From: Sporosarcina sp. FSL K6-1522
GTDB taxonomy: Bacteria > Bacillota > Bacilli > Bacillales_A > Planococcaceae
Reading direction: 5' to 3'
Length of the DNA stretch: 64,000 bases
NCBI RefSeq assembly: GCF_038622445.1
Contig: NZ_CP152019.1
Span: 372,001-436,000, forward strand
Position 1 is the stretch's first letter. Each line of letters begins with the position of its first letter. The notes under the pieces were generated by a model. It did not search any database. It had not been told where the DNA came from and saw nothing but the letters and a program-made list of their open reading frames with translations. This document shows, piece after piece, positions 26,726-37,111 of the stretch. The position numbers and the translations under genes were made by a program.

Positions 26726-28462
26726 ATGACAACTGCTATAAAAGTAGATCCATTCACACTAGAGATTGTAAAAGATTCTCTCCTAGCTGCCGGCGATGAG
26801 ATGTTCGTTGCACTTGCACGTACATCTATGAGTCCAATTATTTATGAAGTACTTGATTATGCTAGCGGTCTAACAGACGCCAAAGGAAACCTACTCACCC
26901 AAGGAAATGGGGTAACCGGATTTATCGGCATGTTGACCTTCATGGTAAAAGAAACGTTAAAGAAATATCCTGGCGACAAGCTAAAACCAGGCGATGTCAT
27001 CATTATCAATGACCCTTATAACGGAGGTGGCTCTCACCTTTCCGATGTTGGACTTGTTATGCCTATTTTCTATGAAGGTGAGCTCATCGCCTTCTCTGCA
27101 AATAAGGCACACTGGACTGAAGTTGGAGGAAAAGATCCTGGTTCATTTACAAATGATGCTGTAGATATTTTCCAAGAGGGCCTCCAATTTAATTGCATCA
27201 AATTGTATGACGAAGACCGATTAAACGAAGGTATCGTTGAAATTATCCGCGCTAATGTTCGTTTTCCAGACTTATCATTAGGCGATATGTGGGCGCAGGT
27301 TGCTGCATTACGCACAGGCGACCGCCGCTTAAAAGAACTTTGCGAAAAGCATCATAAAGAAACCATTTTAGCTGCGATTGACTACCTATTAGATCACGGA
27401 GAGACCATTTCCCGTCAGGAAATCAAAAAACTGCCGAAAGGGGTTTTTGAAGCTGAAGATTATATCGATACAGACGGAATGGGAAATGGCCCATTCAAAA
27501 TCAAAGTAAAAGTCACGATTACGGATGATGATTTCATCTGTGATTTTCGTGGAAGTCACCCACAAGTCCCAGGCCCTATGAACTGTTCTTATACAGGACT
27601 TGTATCAGCAGTACGTGTCATTTTTCTCGCCATGACAAATCCGGAACAAGATGTAAACGATGGGGTGTTCCGCCCTCTTCAAGTACTCGTTGACCCGAAG
27701 TCAATTATGTCAGCTGAACGTCCGGTTCCCGTTTCTAATTACTTCGAAACACTGTTAGGTAGCCTCGATTTAGTATGGAAAGCTCTAGCACCACACTTAC
27801 CTGATCGCCTTGGAGCTGGACATCATTTGTCAGTCAGCTCAGTTACTTTATCTGGAAATCATCAGGACACAGAGGAACCATTCTTAATTGTAGAGCCTTC
27901 TGTCGGGGGTTGGGGTGGAGCTCACGGACAAGATGGGGCTTCTGGTCAATTCTGTGTTGCAGATGGAGAAACATATAACGTTCCCGTAGAGGTTGCTGAG
28001 ACCCGTTATGGTGTACTACTTGATGAATACAGCCTCCGTCAAGATGGAAATGGCGCAGGCGCTGGAGAATATATTGGAGGTAAAGGGGTTATCCGTGCTT
28101 ACCGCGCATTGTCAGATAACCAAGCTGCTACAATCACTTATGGTAGAAACAAATTTTATCCATGGGGCATGAACAAAGGTCACGAGGGTTCCCCAAACGA
28201 ATTTTATATTCACAAGGCAAATGGCGAAGTTGATGGCCCGTACGGTGTGTATCCACGATACAAGCTTCAAAAAAATGATGTCATCCGTTTAATGACCGGA
28301 ACGGGTGGGGGTTACGGCAATCCTCTTGACCGTCCAGTAGAAAAAGTAGTGAAAGACGTTAAAAATGGTTACTTCACAATCGAAGAAGCGAAGAAACACT
28401 TCCTAGTCGATATCAATCCAGACACATTCGATTATATAGAGTTACCAGGAAGATCATTATAA
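26726..28462 (+). CDS. Hydantoinase/oxoprolinase family protein, B subunit (HyuB-like)
   Basis: About 578 aa, the usual size of HyuB. Conserved segments seen include GDVIIINDPYNGGGSHLSD, FSANKAHWTEVGGKDPGS, the glycine-rich VEPSVGGWGGAHGQDG, and C-terminal TGTGGGYGNPLDRP. It is the catalytic partner of HyuA. ATG 26726 lies 10 bases after TGGAGG and directly behind the hyuA stop; an open frame starting inside hyuA at 26660 is rejected. Subfamily (hydantoinase, oxoprolinase or acetone carboxylase-like) cannot be settled here, but the NCS1 permease in the operon favours a hydantoin or allantoin-like ring. Confidence 0.9.
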   Translation: MTTAIKVDPFTLEIVKDSLLAAGDEMFVALARTSMSPIIYEVLDYASGLTDAKGNLLTQGNGVTGFIGMLTFMVKETLKKYPGDKLKPGDVIIINDPYNGGGSHLSDVGLVMPIFYEGELIAFSANKAHWTEVGGKDPGSFTNDAVDIFQEGLQFNCIKLYDEDRLNEGIVEIIRANVRFPDLSLGDMWAQVAALRTGDRRLKELCEKHHKETILAAIDYLLDHGETISRQEIKKLPKGVFEAEDYIDTDGMGNGPFKIKVKVTITDDDFICDFRGSHPQVPGPMNCSYTGLVSAVRVIFLAMTNPEQDVNDGVFRPLQVLVDPKSIMSAERPVPVSNYFETLLGSLDLVWKALAPHLPDRLGAGHHLSVSSVTLSGNHQDTEEPFLIVEPSVGGWGGAHGQDGASGQFCVADGETYNVPVEVAETRYGVLLDEYSLRQDGNGAGAGEYIGGKGVIRAYRALSDNQAATITYGRNKFYPWGMNKGHEGSPNEFYIHKANGEVDGPYGVYPRYKLQKNDVIRLMTGTGGGYGNPLDRPVEKVVKDVKNGYFTIEEAKKHFLVDINPDTFDYIELPGRSL

Positions 28463-28477
28463 TTTGGGGGTACTATT

Positions 28478-28792
28478 ATGAAAATCGAACAGCCTAAAAT
28501 GACAAAAGAAATTGTACAATCTCTTTTTCAAGATAAATTTCCTGGGGCAGGGGTAGATTTCGGATTCGTCTCTATCCCTGCGGGAGCAAGACTACCGGTG
28601 GAAGGAACCAATTTCCATGAAGAACATGAATACTCTTTCATTATAAAAGGAGGCTTATCCGGCGAAAGTGGTGGGGAAGCTTTCGAAATAAAGACAGGAG
28701 AAGCGTCTTATATCCCGGCAGGAGAAGCCCATTGGTGTGTCAATAAAGGCGACGATTCATGTGATTTGGTATATGCATTGGTAAAAGGCTAA
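28478..28792 (+). CDS. Small cupin-domain protein
   Basis: 104-aa single-domain cupin. The metal-type motif reads HEEHEYSFIIKG with a second motif IPAGEAHWCVN. It starts 15 bases after hyuB with a GGGGG ribosome site, so it belongs to the hydantoinase operon. Small stand-alone cupins in such operons may be isomerases, epimerases (e.g. of an enantiomeric intermediate) or ligand-binding proteins. Nothing in the sequence decides between these. It is followed by a terminator-like hairpin before the permease gene. Confidence 0.8.
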   Translation: MKIEQPKMTKEIVQSLFQDKFPGAGVDFGFVSIPAGARLPVEGTNFHEEHEYSFIIKGGLSGESGGEAFEIKTGEASYIPAGEAHWCVNKGDDSCDLVYALVKG

Positions 28793-28813
28793 TTTCTTTG
28801 GGGGGAGAATGAA

Positions 28814-28848
28814 AAAGAATAGGCGGATACTTTATCTACCTATTCTTT
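28814..28848 (+). terminator. Hairpin terminator between cupin and NCS1 genes
   Basis: AAAGAATAGG (28814-28823) pairs with CCTATTCTTT (28839-28848) and continues into six Ts. It may end the hyu mRNA or attenuate permease expression, as the next gene starts 27 bases later. Confidence 0.75.
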
Positions 28849-28875
28849 TTTAACACTACAATAGGGGTGGGTAAA

Positions 28876-30222
28876 ATGGTACAGACAAATACGGCAGGTA
28901 GAGCAAAGCAAAACAGTTCCGATGGCTTCATGGATCAAGACCAAGCATTAGATGCTATTCCTGAATCCGCACGCCAACATTGGATTACGCCTACTATGAT
29001 TTTTGGAGGATTAGAATTCACCATTCCTGTTCTTATGGTTGGTGCAGCATTAACTGCAAGTTTTGGATTATCAAAGATCCTTTTAATATTAATCATTGCT
29101 TTATTCGGATTTCAATGGCTTGGAAATACGCTACAAGGATATATCGGAGCTAAAACGGGACGTTCTTCCTCCGTCATTTCACGCTCTAGCTTCGGGGCAG
29201 TCCAAGCAAAAGTGATTGTCGGCTTTACGATTTTCATTGTTTCGCTCGGATGGTGGGCATTACAAACCGCCGTTGCAGGAAATGCGATTTCCGCCATGTT
29301 CGGGATCGATTACCAACATAACTGGGCTGCTTGGGCAACCGTAACAACTATCTGCGGATTGCTTTTTGCACTACCTTCCATTATCGGCTATAGCTCCATG
29401 AAATGGACAGATTACATCGCTGTTCCAGCCGGTCTTGTTTTAATCGGAGGCGGGATTTACTATGCACTAAGAAATATTGGATGGGAAACGATTACTTCTT
29501 GGCAACCCGAACCATCGATGACAATATGGGCTGCAATCAGTTTAGTTATCGGGGCAAATGTTTCTCAATGGGTCATCGCTTCAGATTATACACGTTATGC
29601 AAAACCCACATGGAAAGATAATTTCATTATTCCAAGTGGAATCATACTCGTTGGTCTTCCTCTTTTTGTGGTCGGTGCTGTAATGGCCGTAGGCGTTGGA
29701 GATGCTGATATTGTAAACGTTATGATGGGACTTGGTTTCCCAGTTTGGGGCTTCCTTATTCTTTGGTTTGCCACTTGGACTTCCCAACTTGTCAATAACT
29801 ACAGTATGGGACTCGCACTAGCAAATATCTTCAATGTTAACTCCGGAAAAGGTCGAGCTCTTCTAACACTTCTTGGTACCATTCTAGCCATAATTGTTGC
29901 ACTAATGGGAATACTTGATTACTTCATGGATTTTCTATACTTAACAGCTTTGCTTTACCCAGCAATCGGTGGCGTCATGATAGCTGATTTCTTTGTTGTT
30001 CGCAAACAGCAATGGGAAGATCATAACGGTTGGAACTGGATGGCAACTATTGCAATGATTGCAGGTATCTTTGTTGGTTATCTCACACAATACGTATCTC
30101 CATGGGGACTTCCAGCAGTTCAATCTCTCATTGTGTCCATTATCGTATATATCATTGCAATGAAGTTAAAAAAGAATATTGCTCCTGATCAGTTCACAGT
30201 TGATAGTGCTATGCAAAAATAA
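28876..30222 (+). CDS. NCS1-family transporter (hydantoin/allantoin/cytosine permease type)
   Basis: About 448 aa with 12 predicted hydrophobic segments from residue 45 to 435. Typical nucleobase:cation symporter-1 features include a Trp-rich helix (FQWLGNTLQGYIGAKTGR), then FGAVQAK and SDYTRYAKP. The family imports cytosine, allantoin, thiamine precursors or hydantoins (Mhp1). Position right after hyuA-hyuB and a cupin suggests uptake of the hydantoin-like substrate of this operon. ATG 28876 follows AGGGGTGGG; an earlier in-frame GTG at 28867 lies inside that RBS. It is preceded by a hairpin, so its level may differ from hyu. Confidence 0.9.
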   Translation: MVQTNTAGRAKQNSSDGFMDQDQALDAIPESARQHWITPTMIFGGLEFTIPVLMVGAALTASFGLSKILLILIIALFGFQWLGNTLQGYIGAKTGRSSSVISRSSFGAVQAKVIVGFTIFIVSLGWWALQTAVAGNAISAMFGIDYQHNWAAWATVTTICGLLFALPSIIGYSSMKWTDYIAVPAGLVLIGGGIYYALRNIGWETITSWQPEPSMTIWAAISLVIGANVSQWVIASDYTRYAKPTWKDNFIIPSGIILVGLPLFVVGAVMAVGVGDADIVNVMMGLGFPVWGFLILWFATWTSQLVNNYSMGLALANIFNVNSGKGRALLTLLGTILAIIVALMGILDYFMDFLYLTALLYPAIGGVMIADFFVVRKQQWEDHNGWNWMATIAMIAGIFVGYLTQYVSPWGLPAVQSLIVSIIVYIIAMKLKKNIAPDQFTVDSAMQK

Positions 30223-30280
30223 TAACTGAATGATCAATGTAGTTAACAAACAAATTAATTGCAATATTAACACCCAAAGA

Positions 30281-30309
30281 AAGCCGAACCTATTTTCAAG
30301 GTTCGGCTT
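30281..30309. terminator. Bidirectional terminator between NCS1 and M24 genes
   Basis: Perfect 10-bp stem AAGCCGAACC / GGTTCGGCTT (30281-30290, 30300-30309) with a 9-base loop between convergent genes. Confidence 0.85.
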
Positions 30310-30398
30310 CCGTATTGTAAAACTATCCAAGTAATTCATATAGAAAATTGTTGTGTAAAATTATCTTTGCAACTAAGTATCCTCTGGCTTAGGATCCT

Positions 30399-31469
30399 TC
30401 ACAACTTAATCAGCTGTTTAGGCGACAATGTCAAAATCTCAATCTCATTTTCTTTCACCAAAATATCATCTTCAATCCTAATCCCACCTAGCCCCGGAAT
30501 GTAGATACCTGGTTCAATCGTGACAATCATTCCCGGAAGCAATATATCTGTATTAACCTTCGCAAAGAAAGGCTCTTCATGAATATCAAGACCGATGCCG
30601 TGCCCAAGACCATGTCCAAAATATTGGCCATATCCTTTTCCGTCTATATAATCTCTGGCGATAGCATCTATCTCATTTGCTGCCATTCCGGCTTTAATCG
30701 TATCCAACGTCAGCTGTAGCGCATCATTGACAACCGTATAAATTTCCACTAGTTTCGCATCCGGTTCCCCTACTGCAAGTGTTCGCGTCATATCTGATCT
30801 ATATCCCTCATACAACGCTCCGTAATCTAGAGTGACCATATCCCCTTGTTCAATGACTTTATCACTCGCAACACCATGTGGAAGTGCCCCACGATGACCA
30901 GAAGCCACAATTAATGAGTGCGATGAATTTCCACTTGCCCCTTGCTTTTTCATGAAATATTCCAATTCAATGGCAACTTCCTGTTCTGTTATACCCGGGC
31001 GAATCACGCTTTGAATATGAGTGAAAGCAGCATCTCCGATTACGGCCGCTTTTCTAATCTTTTCAATTTCTACTTCATTTTTAACAAGTCTAAGCCTTTC
31101 CACAATTTTAGTTGTTGGAACAAGATTTTCAGTGATTGCATTTTTTAATTGAGTATACATGTTAAAATTCATTTCACCGGCTTCAAATCCTAGGTTTGTA
31201 ATCCCAAGCCTACTCACGTTATCTACTATGCTGTCCATTACTGCCCGGGATGATCCATGGATATTGATTTCATAGCCTGTAATTTGTTCATGAGCCTGCT
31301 CTCCATAACGATAATCCGTTAAAAACACAGCATCGTTTTGCGTAATTAAAACCATACCTGCACTGCCTGTAAAACCCGTTAAATACCGACGATTTTGTTC
31401 GTTCGTAACAAGTAACCCATCAATCCCAAACTCTTCAAATAGACCCCTAATCTGATTAACTTTATCCAT
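30399..31469 (-). CDS. M24-family metallopeptidase, Xaa-Pro dipeptidase/aminopeptidase-like (first of four)
   Basis: About 356 aa. N-terminal creatinase-like domain (to about 125), then the pita-bread catalytic domain. All five metal ligands are seen: Asp in TLDYGALYEG, Asp in SDMTRT, His in GHGLGHGIGL, Glu in TIEPGIY and Glu in GGIRIEDD. It probably removes N-terminal residues before proline or cleaves Xaa-Pro dipeptides in the cytoplasm. ATG 31469 is 8 bases after AAGGAG. It is the distal gene behind another M24 protein and a Dpp/Opp-type transporter, fitting peptide use. The exact specificity is not visible. Confidence 0.9.
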   Translation of the reverse strand: MDKVNQIRGLFEEFGIDGLLVTNEQNRRYLTGFTGSAGMVLITQNDAVFLTDYRYGEQAHEQITGYEINIHGSSRAVMDSIVDNVSRLGITNLGFEAGEMNFNMYTQLKNAITENLVPTTKIVERLRLVKNEVEIEKIRKAAVIGDAAFTHIQSVIRPGITEQEVAIELEYFMKKQGASGNSSHSLIVASGHRGALPHGVASDKVIEQGDMVTLDYGALYEGYRSDMTRTLAVGEPDAKLVEIYTVVNDALQLTLDTIKAGMAANEIDAIARDYIDGKGYGQYFGHGLGHGIGLDIHEEPFFAKVNTDILLPGMIVTIEPGIYIPGLGGIRIEDDILVKENEIEILTLSPKQLIKL

Positions 31470-31561
31470 CAAAACCACTCCTTCTATTCGTTAACTACCT
31501 TTTTCTCTTGCACATATGTTATTGCAATTTTGATGCCAACCTGCTTGCTTCAAAAAATATA

Positions 31562-31606
31562 AGGGTTGCGTATGCTTGAATCCCCCAGCACCAGCAACCC
31601 AGTATT
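31562..31606 (-). terminator. Hairpin between two M24 peptidase genes
   Basis: GGGTTGC and GCAACCC arms with an inner TGCT/AGCA pair, right after the M24 gene at 31611-32687. On the minus strand it is followed by a T-rich TTATATTTTTTG. Confidence 0.6.
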
Positions 31607-31610
31607 CAGT

Positions 31611-32687
31611 TTACAAAATCAACAATTCCTTCGTAGATGGAGATAATACCTCGCATCCCTCTTCCGTAATTAGAAGCATATCTTCAATCCGGGCGCCTCC
31701 AATGCCTTTCAAATAGATGCCCGGTTCGATTGTAATCACCATGCCTGGCAATAAGATTTTTTCTGAGTCTACAGAGAATAGCGGTTTTTCGTGCACCTCT
31801 AGCCCAATCCCATGGCCAGTACCCGTACCCGAATATTGATTGTAGCCCGTTTCAATTAAGACATCCCTCATGTACTTATCCACTTCTTGGTCTGTTAAGC
31901 CCGCCTTTAAATGATTTGCACAGTTTGTAAACGATCGAAGAACAACTTGTTGGATTTCTTTTAATTCCTCTCTTGGTTCCCCTAACGACACAACTCGGGA
32001 AATGTCGGACCAATAGCCATTATAATTTGTCCCAAAATCAATCGTAATCATATCCCCTTTTTCAAGCACCTTATCACTAGCCCGCCCATGTGGCAGTGAA
32101 GCCCTAGCACCTGAAGCAACAATCGGGCTGAATGTCGAAGTCATACCGCCATTCTTTTTAATGAAGCTCTCCAATTCTCCAGCGACCTCTAACTCCGTAA
32201 GCCCCGGACGGATGATATCCACGACATGGACGAAAGCATCATCTGTGATTTTAGAGGAAATTCGTATGTTTTCAATCTCCTCTGGTGACTTCACCATGCG
32301 TAGATTTTCCACCGCATCATATGTTGGAACAAGCTCCGCATTAACAAGACCTTTCAACTTCGTATAATTACCGAAATTCAAATGTTGTTGCTCAAAACCT
32401 AATTGCTTAATCCCTAATTCATTAACTTGCTTCGCTACTTCGTCATAGATTTTATGTTTGTGCCCTGTATGTTCAGCATGCAAGACCACATCCATATTCG
32501 TTTGATTGGTTGCCTGTTCAAAGTAGCGATAATCCGTTATAAATCGTGCATCATCTTTCGTAATGAGTACCACTCCATTACTTCCCGTAAAGCCAGATAT
32601 ATAACGGCGATTCCAGTCCCCATTGATCATCAACCCATCAATCTTTAACTCATCAAATCGGTTCCGAAGCTTCGTGATTCTATCCAT
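31611..32687 (-). CDS. M24-family metallopeptidase, Xaa-Pro dipeptidase/aminopeptidase-like (second)
   Basis: 358 aa with an N-terminal creatinase-like domain and C-terminal pita-bread domain. Metal ligands are intact: Asp in TIDFGTNYNG, Asp in WSDISR, His in GTGHGIGLEVH, Glu in TIEPGIY and Glu in GARIEDM. It is clearly related to the other M24 genes here but not a recent duplicate. RBS AGGGGG precedes ATG 32687. It follows the DUF3899-like membrane protein and the fused peptide-transporter ATPase, so it likely hydrolyses imported peptides. Confidence 0.9.
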   Translation of the reverse strand: MDRITKLRNRFDELKIDGLMINGDWNRRYISGFTGSNGVVLITKDDARFITDYRYFEQATNQTNMDVVLHAEHTGHKHKIYDEVAKQVNELGIKQLGFEQQHLNFGNYTKLKGLVNAELVPTYDAVENLRMVKSPEEIENIRISSKITDDAFVHVVDIIRPGLTELEVAGELESFIKKNGGMTSTFSPIVASGARASLPHGRASDKVLEKGDMITIDFGTNYNGYWSDISRVVSLGEPREELKEIQQVVLRSFTNCANHLKAGLTDQEVDKYMRDVLIETGYNQYSGTGTGHGIGLEVHEKPLFSVDSEKILLPGMVITIEPGIYLKGIGGARIEDMLLITEEGCEVLSPSTKELLIL

Positions 32688-32739
32688 TATTTTTCCCCCT
32701 ATATGATTAGTAGTTGTAAAACTGTACTTCTAGCACCCT

Positions 32740-33108
32740 TTAAAATAGATAATATGGAAAAATCGTCGTTATCACGATAATGGTTATCCCTGTAAATAAT
32801 GTGTATTGAGCAAATGGAGACGTCATTGCGGACCGCGCGGGGTATTTACTTTCCCCATTCACCAATGATACGTAAGCCTCTGCCTTTGACGAGTTTTTCA
32901 GTAGTTTAGCAAAGCTATATAAAAAGAAGTCAAATACACCTTTCCCCAAAAGCCACAGCCCCCCGCCGAACATAAACAGTACTAGGCCTATAAGAAAGAA
33001 CTGATCCCACAAGACAACGCTTACATCAAAAATCAAAAATAGCACTGCCACTAGGGCAATAAATATAAACGTCACTTTGTATGCTTTTTTCTTCATCACT
33101 TTTGTCAT
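32740..33108 (-). CDS. Small membrane protein, possibly DUF3899
   Basis: About 122 aa. Three hydrophobic segments (about 10-30, 36-58 and 100-120), with a GGGLWLLGKGVFDFFLYSF region in the second half that resembles the DUF3899 family found in Bacillales beside oligopeptide transporters. It lies between the fused ATPase and an M24 peptidase in the transporter operon. Function is unknown; membrane accessory role is only suggested by position. ATG 33108 is 10 bases after AAGGA; upstream TTG 33117 is less likely. Confidence 0.6.
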   Translation of the reverse strand: MTKVMKKKAYKVTFIFIALVAVLFLIFDVSVVLWDQFFLIGLVLFMFGGGLWLLGKGVFDFFLYSFAKLLKNSSKAEAYVSLVNGESKYPARSAMTSPFAQYTLFTGITIIVITTIFPYYLF

Positions 33109-33135
33109 TTTGAACAAATCCTTGTTTGAAAATTG

Positions 33136-35115
33136 TTAGACTAAAAGACCATCATCTACCACTTGCTTGTGATACAATTCATACTCCTTCTCCGTACATG
33201 CGACCCAATGTCCTTGCGAAACCTCTCTTAGTACACAATCTTCTGCCGCCAGAGCCCATTCTTCCTTATGCACTCGTTTTCTCATTTTCTCAACTTTCGG
33301 ATCCGGAATTGGTATCGCGGATAACAACGACTTTGTGTACGGATGTAGCGGATTATCGTACAATTCATTACTCTCAGCTACTTCAACCAATCTACCTTGA
33401 TACATGACACCCACTCGATCACTAATATATTTAACCATCGATAAATCATGGGCGATAAATAAATACGTAAGGTTTTTCTCTCTTTGTAGCTTCTTTAGCA
33501 AATTTGTAATTTGTGCTTGAATTGAGACATCCAGTGCCGAAATCGGTTCATCCGCAATGATGAATTCCGGATCTACCGCAAGCGCACGCGCAATCCCGAT
33601 TCGTTGTCTTTGTCCACCGCTAAATTCATGAGGATAACGATTCGCATGCTCTTCCAGTAAACCGACCGTTTTCAATAACTCATAGACCTTTTCCATCCGT
33701 TCTTTTTTAGATGTATACAAGCCATGAATATCCATTCCTTCTGCTATAATATCAGCCACAGTCCACCTTGGATTCAGCGATGAATATGGATCTTGGAAAA
33801 TCATTTGGATGTCTTTCGTTAAACTCAGTTTGTTTTTCTGACGAATATCAGCGCCTTTAAAATAGATTTCACCTTCAGTTGCGTTATAAAGCCGAATCAG
33901 AGTTCTTCCTGTCGTTGATTTCCCACAACCTGATTCTCCAACAAGCCCAAAAGTTTCTCCTTTGTAAATCTCAAAAGAAACACCATCAACCGCTTTGATT
34001 GTCCGGTTTTTGCCTCCATTAAAATGCTGTTTTAACCCTTTAACCTCCAGCAATTTCTCCTGACTAATTGCTTTGACAGTTGCTTTACTACTATTACTCT
34101 TTTTATGCATCTGCCTCTTAGTAAGTCTTTGTGCAACTGATGCTGCCTTATCATGCAATAACCAGGTTGCCGCGTAATGCGTATCGGACACTTTAAACAT
34201 GGGTGGTTCATGGATAAAGTCAATCTTTAATGCATGTTCATTTCGTAATGCAAACGCATCTCCAGTCGGAGGATACAATAAATTAGGGGGAGACCCCGGT
34301 ATCGTTTGCAGCTCATCTTGTCCTGTATTCAAATCGGGCATAGCAGCCAATAATCCCTTCGTATAAGGATGCTGCGGATTGTAGAACACTTCTTCCGTTT
34401 TTCCGATTTCAACGACTTTCCCCGCGTACATTACCGCCACACGATCAGCTATATTCGCCACGACACCTAAGTCATGCGTAATAAAAATAATGGATGTCCC
34501 CATCTTTTTTTGAATATCCTTCAGTAATTCCAATACCTGTGCCTGAACCGTTACATCAAGCGCAGTCGTCGGCTCGTCTGCAATTAAAATTTCTGGATTA
34601 CATGCGAGCGCCATGGCTATGACTACACGTTGTTGCATACCACCAGAGAATTGATGAGGATATTGCTTCACCCGTTCTTCCGGGTTCGTAATTCCGACTA
34701 AATCCAATAACTCAATCGCTTTCTTTTCTGCTTCTTTTCTTGAGAGCCTCTGATGCACCATAATCCCCTCAATGATTTGATTGTTTACTGTCATTGTCGG
34801 ATTTAGCGATGTCATTGGATCTTGAAATATGATGGAAATATCGGATCCACGAATCCCCATTAACTCTTTTGTTGAAAACTTTGTAATATCTCGATTTTTG
34901 TACAGGATACTCCCCTTAGCAATCCTTCCAGCCGGTTTCGGTATCAACCCCATGATACTTTTCGACATAACTGATTTTCCAGACCCCGATTCGCCAACAA
35001 TGGCTAGCGTTTCACCTTGATATAAATCAAATGAAACACCCCGAACAGCCTTCACTTCTCCGTCATATGTATCAAAAGAGATATGCAAATCTTCTACTGA
35101 TAAGATTTTTTCCAC
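33136..35115 (-). CDS. Fused peptide ABC transporter ATPase (DppD-DppF in one chain)
   Basis: About 659 aa with two complete ABC domains. Domain 1 has Walker [10 protein letters not shown] (about 40), signature FSGGMQQRV and [10 protein letters not shown], followed by an oligopeptide-type C-terminal extension. Domain 2, after a Lys/Ser-rich linker (about 330-355), has [22 protein letters not shown] and [10 protein letters not shown]. Typical Dpp/Opp systems have two separate proteins, so this is a DppD-DppF fusion like GsiA. It powers the transporter formed with permeases at 35127-37068 and binding protein at 37365. Start: GTG 35115 has AGAGGTGA upstream; GTG 35124 overlaps that RBS. Confidence 0.92.
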   Translation of the reverse strand: MEKILSVEDLHISFDTYDGEVKAVRGVSFDLYQGETLAIVGESGSGKSVMSKSIMGLIPKPAGRIAKGSILYKNRDITKFSTKELMGIRGSDISIIFQDPMTSLNPTMTVNNQIIEGIMVHQRLSRKEAEKKAIELLDLVGITNPEERVKQYPHQFSGGMQQRVVIAMALACNPEILIADEPTTALDVTVQAQVLELLKDIQKKMGTSIIFITHDLGVVANIADRVAVMYAGKVVEIGKTEEVFYNPQHPYTKGLLAAMPDLNTGQDELQTIPGSPPNLLYPPTGDAFALRNEHALKIDFIHEPPMFKVSDTHYAATWLLHDKAASVAQRLTKRQMHKKSNSSKATVKAISQEKLLEVKGLKQHFNGGKNRTIKAVDGVSFEIYKGETFGLVGESGCGKSTTGRTLIRLYNATEGEIYFKGADIRQKNKLSLTKDIQMIFQDPYSSLNPRWTVADIIAEGMDIHGLYTSKKERMEKVYELLKTVGLLEEHANRYPHEFSGGQRQRIGIARALAVDPEFIIADEPISALDVSIQAQITNLLKKLQREKNLTYLFIAHDLSMVKYISDRVGVMYQGRLVEVAESNELYDNPLHPYTKSLLSAIPIPDPKVEKMRKRVHKEEWALAAEDCVLREVSQGHWVACTEKEYELYHKQVVDDGLLV

Positions 35116-35126
35116 TTCATTCACCT

Positions 35127-36143
35127 CTATTTTTTCATTTTCGGATCAAATGAATCTCGAAGGCCATCACCAAGTAAGTTAAAACTAATCATTATTAAAC
35201 TGATAATGACAGAAGAGAACAATAGCATATGCGGGTATATTTTAAGCATCTTAAAACCATCGTTCACAATCGTCCCTAACGAAGCCGTCGGCGGTTGAAG
35301 CCCCAGCCCGATAAAACTCAAAAAGGCTTCTGTAAATATTGCCGATGGAATCGTAAACATCGTCGTAATAATAATCGGCCCCAGCGAATTGGGTATTAAA
35401 TGCCCCCATATAAGCCGATTATCATTTGCGCCCAACGTTCTTGATGCCAGGACAAACTCCTGCCCTTTCAATTTTAAAACTTGCCCCCGCACGATTCTCG
35501 CCATATTCACCCATCCAACAATCACCATTGCTAATGTAATCGATACAATTCCCGGCTGTAATACTAGGATTAACAAGATGACAACAATCAGATTAGGGAT
35601 TCCCATTAGTACTTCAATGATTCGTTGCATAACGTTGTCAACCCGACCTCCGTAATAAGCAGAAACGCTACCATATGCAACCCCTATTAACAGGTCCAAT
35701 GTCGCTGCTAAAAAAGCAATATACAAAGATATTCTCGTCCCTTGCCAGATACGAGTCCACAAGTCCCGCCCCAAATCATCTGTGCCAAACCAAAAATACT
35801 CCGATACACCTTTCGCCTCGTACTGGTCCGTTCCGCGTATATCTACGCCATTCATTCCTAAAAATGATACGTTCTCCAGCACAGGAATCTTAGGCGGCAA
35901 ATTTGCTCTCGTTAAATCCTGTTCATCAAAACCATGCCCATTCATTAACGGGCCAAATATCGCCAAAAATATAATCACCACAATTAGGATTAACCCCGTA
36001 AGCGCGCCTTTATTTTTCCGCAAGCGAATCCAGGAATCTTTCCAAAAAGTCGAAGATGGGCGTCCTGCTTTTTTCTGCGTCTTAAATGCTTGTCCTGCTT
36101 CTTCGAACAAATCATCGTTTAATTCAATTTCATCTACCTTCAC
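35127..36143 (-). CDS. Peptide ABC transporter permease (DppC/OppC family)
   Basis: About 338 aa with the OppC-type N-terminal cytoplasmic region and six hydrophobic segments. The [17 protein letters not shown] motif before helix 2, and the EAA-like loop with [20 protein letters not shown], are typical. GTG 36143 has AGGAGGTG six bases upstream and overlaps the DppB stop by 14 bases; an open frame from 36179 lacks an RBS. It pairs with the DppB-like permease and the fused ATPase. Confidence 0.9.
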   Translation of the reverse strand: MKVDEIELNDDLFEEAGQAFKTQKKAGRPSSTFWKDSWIRLRKNKGALTGLILIVVIIFLAIFGPLMNGHGFDEQDLTRANLPPKIPVLENVSFLGMNGVDIRGTDQYEAKGVSEYFWFGTDDLGRDLWTRIWQGTRISLYIAFLAATLDLLIGVAYGSVSAYYGGRVDNVMQRIIEVLMGIPNLIVVILLILVLQPGIVSITLAMVIVGWVNMARIVRGQVLKLKGQEFVLASRTLGANDNRLIWGHLIPNSLGPIIITTMFTIPSAIFTEAFLSFIGLGLQPPTASLGTIVNDGFKMLKIYPHMLLFSSVIISLIMISFNLLGDGLRDSFDPKMKK

Positions 36144-37068
36144 GTTGCCCACCTCCTGAAAGTCGGATTCTCGGATCAATAACGCCGTATAACAAATCTA
36201 CAATCAAAATAACGACAATGAATAAAAAGCTATAAAATAACGTAACTCCCATAATTACGGGGTAATCATTGGTCAATATCGACTTGACAAATTGTTCCCC
36301 TAAACCAGGCACACTAAATATTTTCTCAACCACTAACGTCCCGGTCATCAATGCCACCGTTAGCGGACCTAAAATCGTAATAATGGGAATCATAGCATTA
36401 CGCAAACCATGCTTCCAGACAACGAGAAATTCACTAATACCTTTCGCACGGGCAGTCGTAATGTATTCATTTCCCAGCACATCGAGCATTTCCGTTCGCA
36501 TAAACCGGGCCATCGTAGCTACTACAAAAGCAGAAAGTGCGATTGTTGGAAGGATGGAATACTCAAACCCTTCCCAAAATGCAACAGGTAACCATTGCAA
36601 GCGCACGCCCACCCAGTACTGAAGAAGTCCCGCCAATACAAAGTTCGGAATCGACAGCCCCAGAACCGCCACCACCATAGCCCCGTAATCGACGAACGTA
36701 TTATGCCTCAAGGCAGCAATAATCCCCAAAAAGAGCCCAATAATCGTGCCGACCACTAGTGATTGCGCTCCAAGTATAGCCGACACACCAATCCTCTCTC
36801 CTATAATGCTTGTGACGGATCGCCCATCAAATTGAAACGATACACCGAAATCACCTTTTGTAATATTTCCCATGTATTTAAGATATTGAACGGACATCGG
36901 CTCGTTTAAGCCATATCTTTCAGCTAATACTTCTTTTTGAGTCGGTGTTAAGCGTTCGTCATTAAATGGAGAACCCGGTAACGTTTGCATTAAAAAAAAT
37001 GTGAAAGATGAGATAAGCAGGAATGTGAATATCATGTACATGATTCTACTTACAATGTATTTTTTCAC
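36130..37068 (-). CDS. Peptide ABC transporter permease (DppB/OppB family)
   Basis: About 312 aa, six hydrophobic segments. The N-terminal segment TLPGSPFNDERLT, the VQYLKYMGNITKGDFG stretch and the permease loop TARAKGISEFLVVWKHGLRNA are family hallmarks. It forms the channel with the DppC-like protein. Its start is one of two close GTGs (37077 or 37068), with a GGCGGTGA site before the second. A repeat element and a hairpin lie between it and the binding-protein gene. Confidence 0.9.
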   Translation of the reverse strand: MKKYIVSRIMYMIFTFLLISSFTFFLMQTLPGSPFNDERLTPTQKEVLAERYGLNEPMSVQYLKYMGNITKGDFGVSFQFDGRSVTSIIGERIGVSAILGAQSLVVGTIIGLFLGIIAALRHNTFVDYGAMVVAVLGLSIPNFVLAGLLQYWVGVRLQWLPVAFWEGFEYSILPTIALSAFVVATMARFMRTEMLDVLGNEYITTARAKGISEFLVVWKHGLRNAMIPIITILGPLTVALMTGTLVVEKIFSVPGLGEQFVKSILTNDYPVIMGVTLFYSFLFIVVILIVDLLYGVIDPRIRLSGGGQREGR

Positions 37069-37111
37069 GCAAGTCACCGCCTTTTTCTTGGTGTATAATT
37101 TTGTGAAAAAT

